From an uncultured Lachnospiraceae bacterium (GTDB lineage: Bacteria > Bacillota > Clostridia > Lachnospirales > Lachnospiraceae): a DNA stretch of 5,526 nucleotides. The stretch's first letter is position 1. The number at the start of each line of letters is the position of its first letter. A program made the position numbers and the translations under genes. Below, piece by piece: positions 5,420 through 5,526 of this stretch. The notes under the pieces were generated by a model. The model saw only the letters and a list, made by a program, of their open reading frames with translations, had not been told where the DNA came from and did no database searches. The DNA lies in NCBI GenBank assembly GCA_947175305.1, contig CAMWMO010000139.1, forward strand, positions 1-5,526, given 5' to 3'.

Positions 5420-5526
5420 TCACCGCCAAGGCCGTTTCTTTCCTGTCCAGCCCTTCTCTTCCCAATATTTCCGGTCCGCCTCATTCCATACTGCTTTCTG
5501 CAAGAAACGCATAATAAAAAAGAAAG
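5420..5526 (-). CDS. C-terminal end of an unrecognised gene (5' end outside window)
   Basis: A minus-strand frame enters from the right edge and is open to a TGA at 5422-5420, encoding 34 visible residues: a hydrophobic start (FFFIMRFLQKAVW) and then a highly charged, aromatic tail with RKYWEEKGWTGKKRPWR at the end. I do not recognise the family. The hydrophobic stretch before a basic tail could be the end of a membrane helix with a cytoplasmic tail. An ATG at 5512-5510 could in principle start a 30-residue peptide, but no ribosome binding site precedes it in the visible sequence, so a longer gene is more likely. It lies 12 bp upstream of the macro-domain gene and probably shares its transcript; the macro gene's GGGAGG site follows its stop directly. 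Its 3' end is duplicated at 3944-4003, which supports that this frame is real coding sequence. Confidence 0.5.
   Translation of the reverse strand, partial: FFFIMRFLQKAVWNEADRKYWEEKGWTGKKRPWR
5426..5485 (+). repeat. 60-bp direct repeat, right copy
   Basis: Partner of 3944-4003, same orientation, one mismatch in 60. This copy sits at the 3' end of the apparently intact minus-strand gene entering from the window edge. Its single mismatch swaps Glu for Asp in the encoded peptide (NEAE versus NEAD). Confidence 0.95.

Noticed and set aside
3944..5485. Insertion sequence or transposon with 60-bp terminal repeats
   Set aside because: No transposase lies between the copies, the repeats are direct rather than inverted, and they encode a gene end. 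A classic insertion sequence is not supported.
1..5526. CRISPR array, tRNA, rRNA or riboswitch
   Set aside because: No spaced short repeats, cloverleaf-like segments or recognisable riboswitch cores were seen on either strand.

Overview
The window looks like a chromosomal segment of a gut-type Clostridia/Lachnospiraceae bacterium. The evidence is moderate GC content, strong AGGAGG ribosome binding sites, sigma-A-like promoters, an AgrA/AgrC-type LytTR signalling pair and a DUF5684-type small membrane protein. The genus cannot be fixed from the sequence.

Left part (1-2374, + strand): the window opens inside the 3' end of an AmmeMemoRadiSam-type radical SAM enzyme gene, whose start lies outside. 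About 55 bp later comes a two-gene signalling operon: a LytTR response regulator (316-1029) and a GHKL sensor histidine kinase (1029-2327). They overlap by one base (TGATG), and a clear intrinsic terminator at about 2350-2374 closes the unit. No agrB or agrD gene is visible, so the signal sensed is unknown.

Middle part (2375-3889, + strand): a new promoter (TTGAAT-N16-TATAAT) precedes a secreted lipoprotein of unknown function. It is followed by a four-helix-scale DUF5684 membrane protein and a 12-bp-stem terminator. Both products are predicted at the membrane or cell surface. They may be co-transcribed, or the second may also have its own promoter.

Right part (3890-5526) has an accessory character. 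A HicA/HicB toxin-antitoxin pair (+) is preceded by a near-ideal promoter and a set of ATGTGTA half-sites, one pair forming an 11-bp-arm inverted repeat, which probably form the HicB autoregulatory operator. Facing it on the minus strand is a macro-domain (MacroD/YmdB-like) hydrolase gene, which shares a bidirectional terminator with hicB. Upstream of the macro gene, and running off the window, is the 3' end of an unrecognised gene ending in RKYWEEKGWTGKKRPWR. Its last 20 codons recur almost perfectly (60 bp, one mismatch) at 3944-4003 on the other side of the hicAB/macro block, in the same orientation. The toxin-antitoxin and macro genes are therefore bracketed by a direct repeat made of a gene 3' end. 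This is the most unusual structure in the window and suggests that the block was inserted or arose by duplication.
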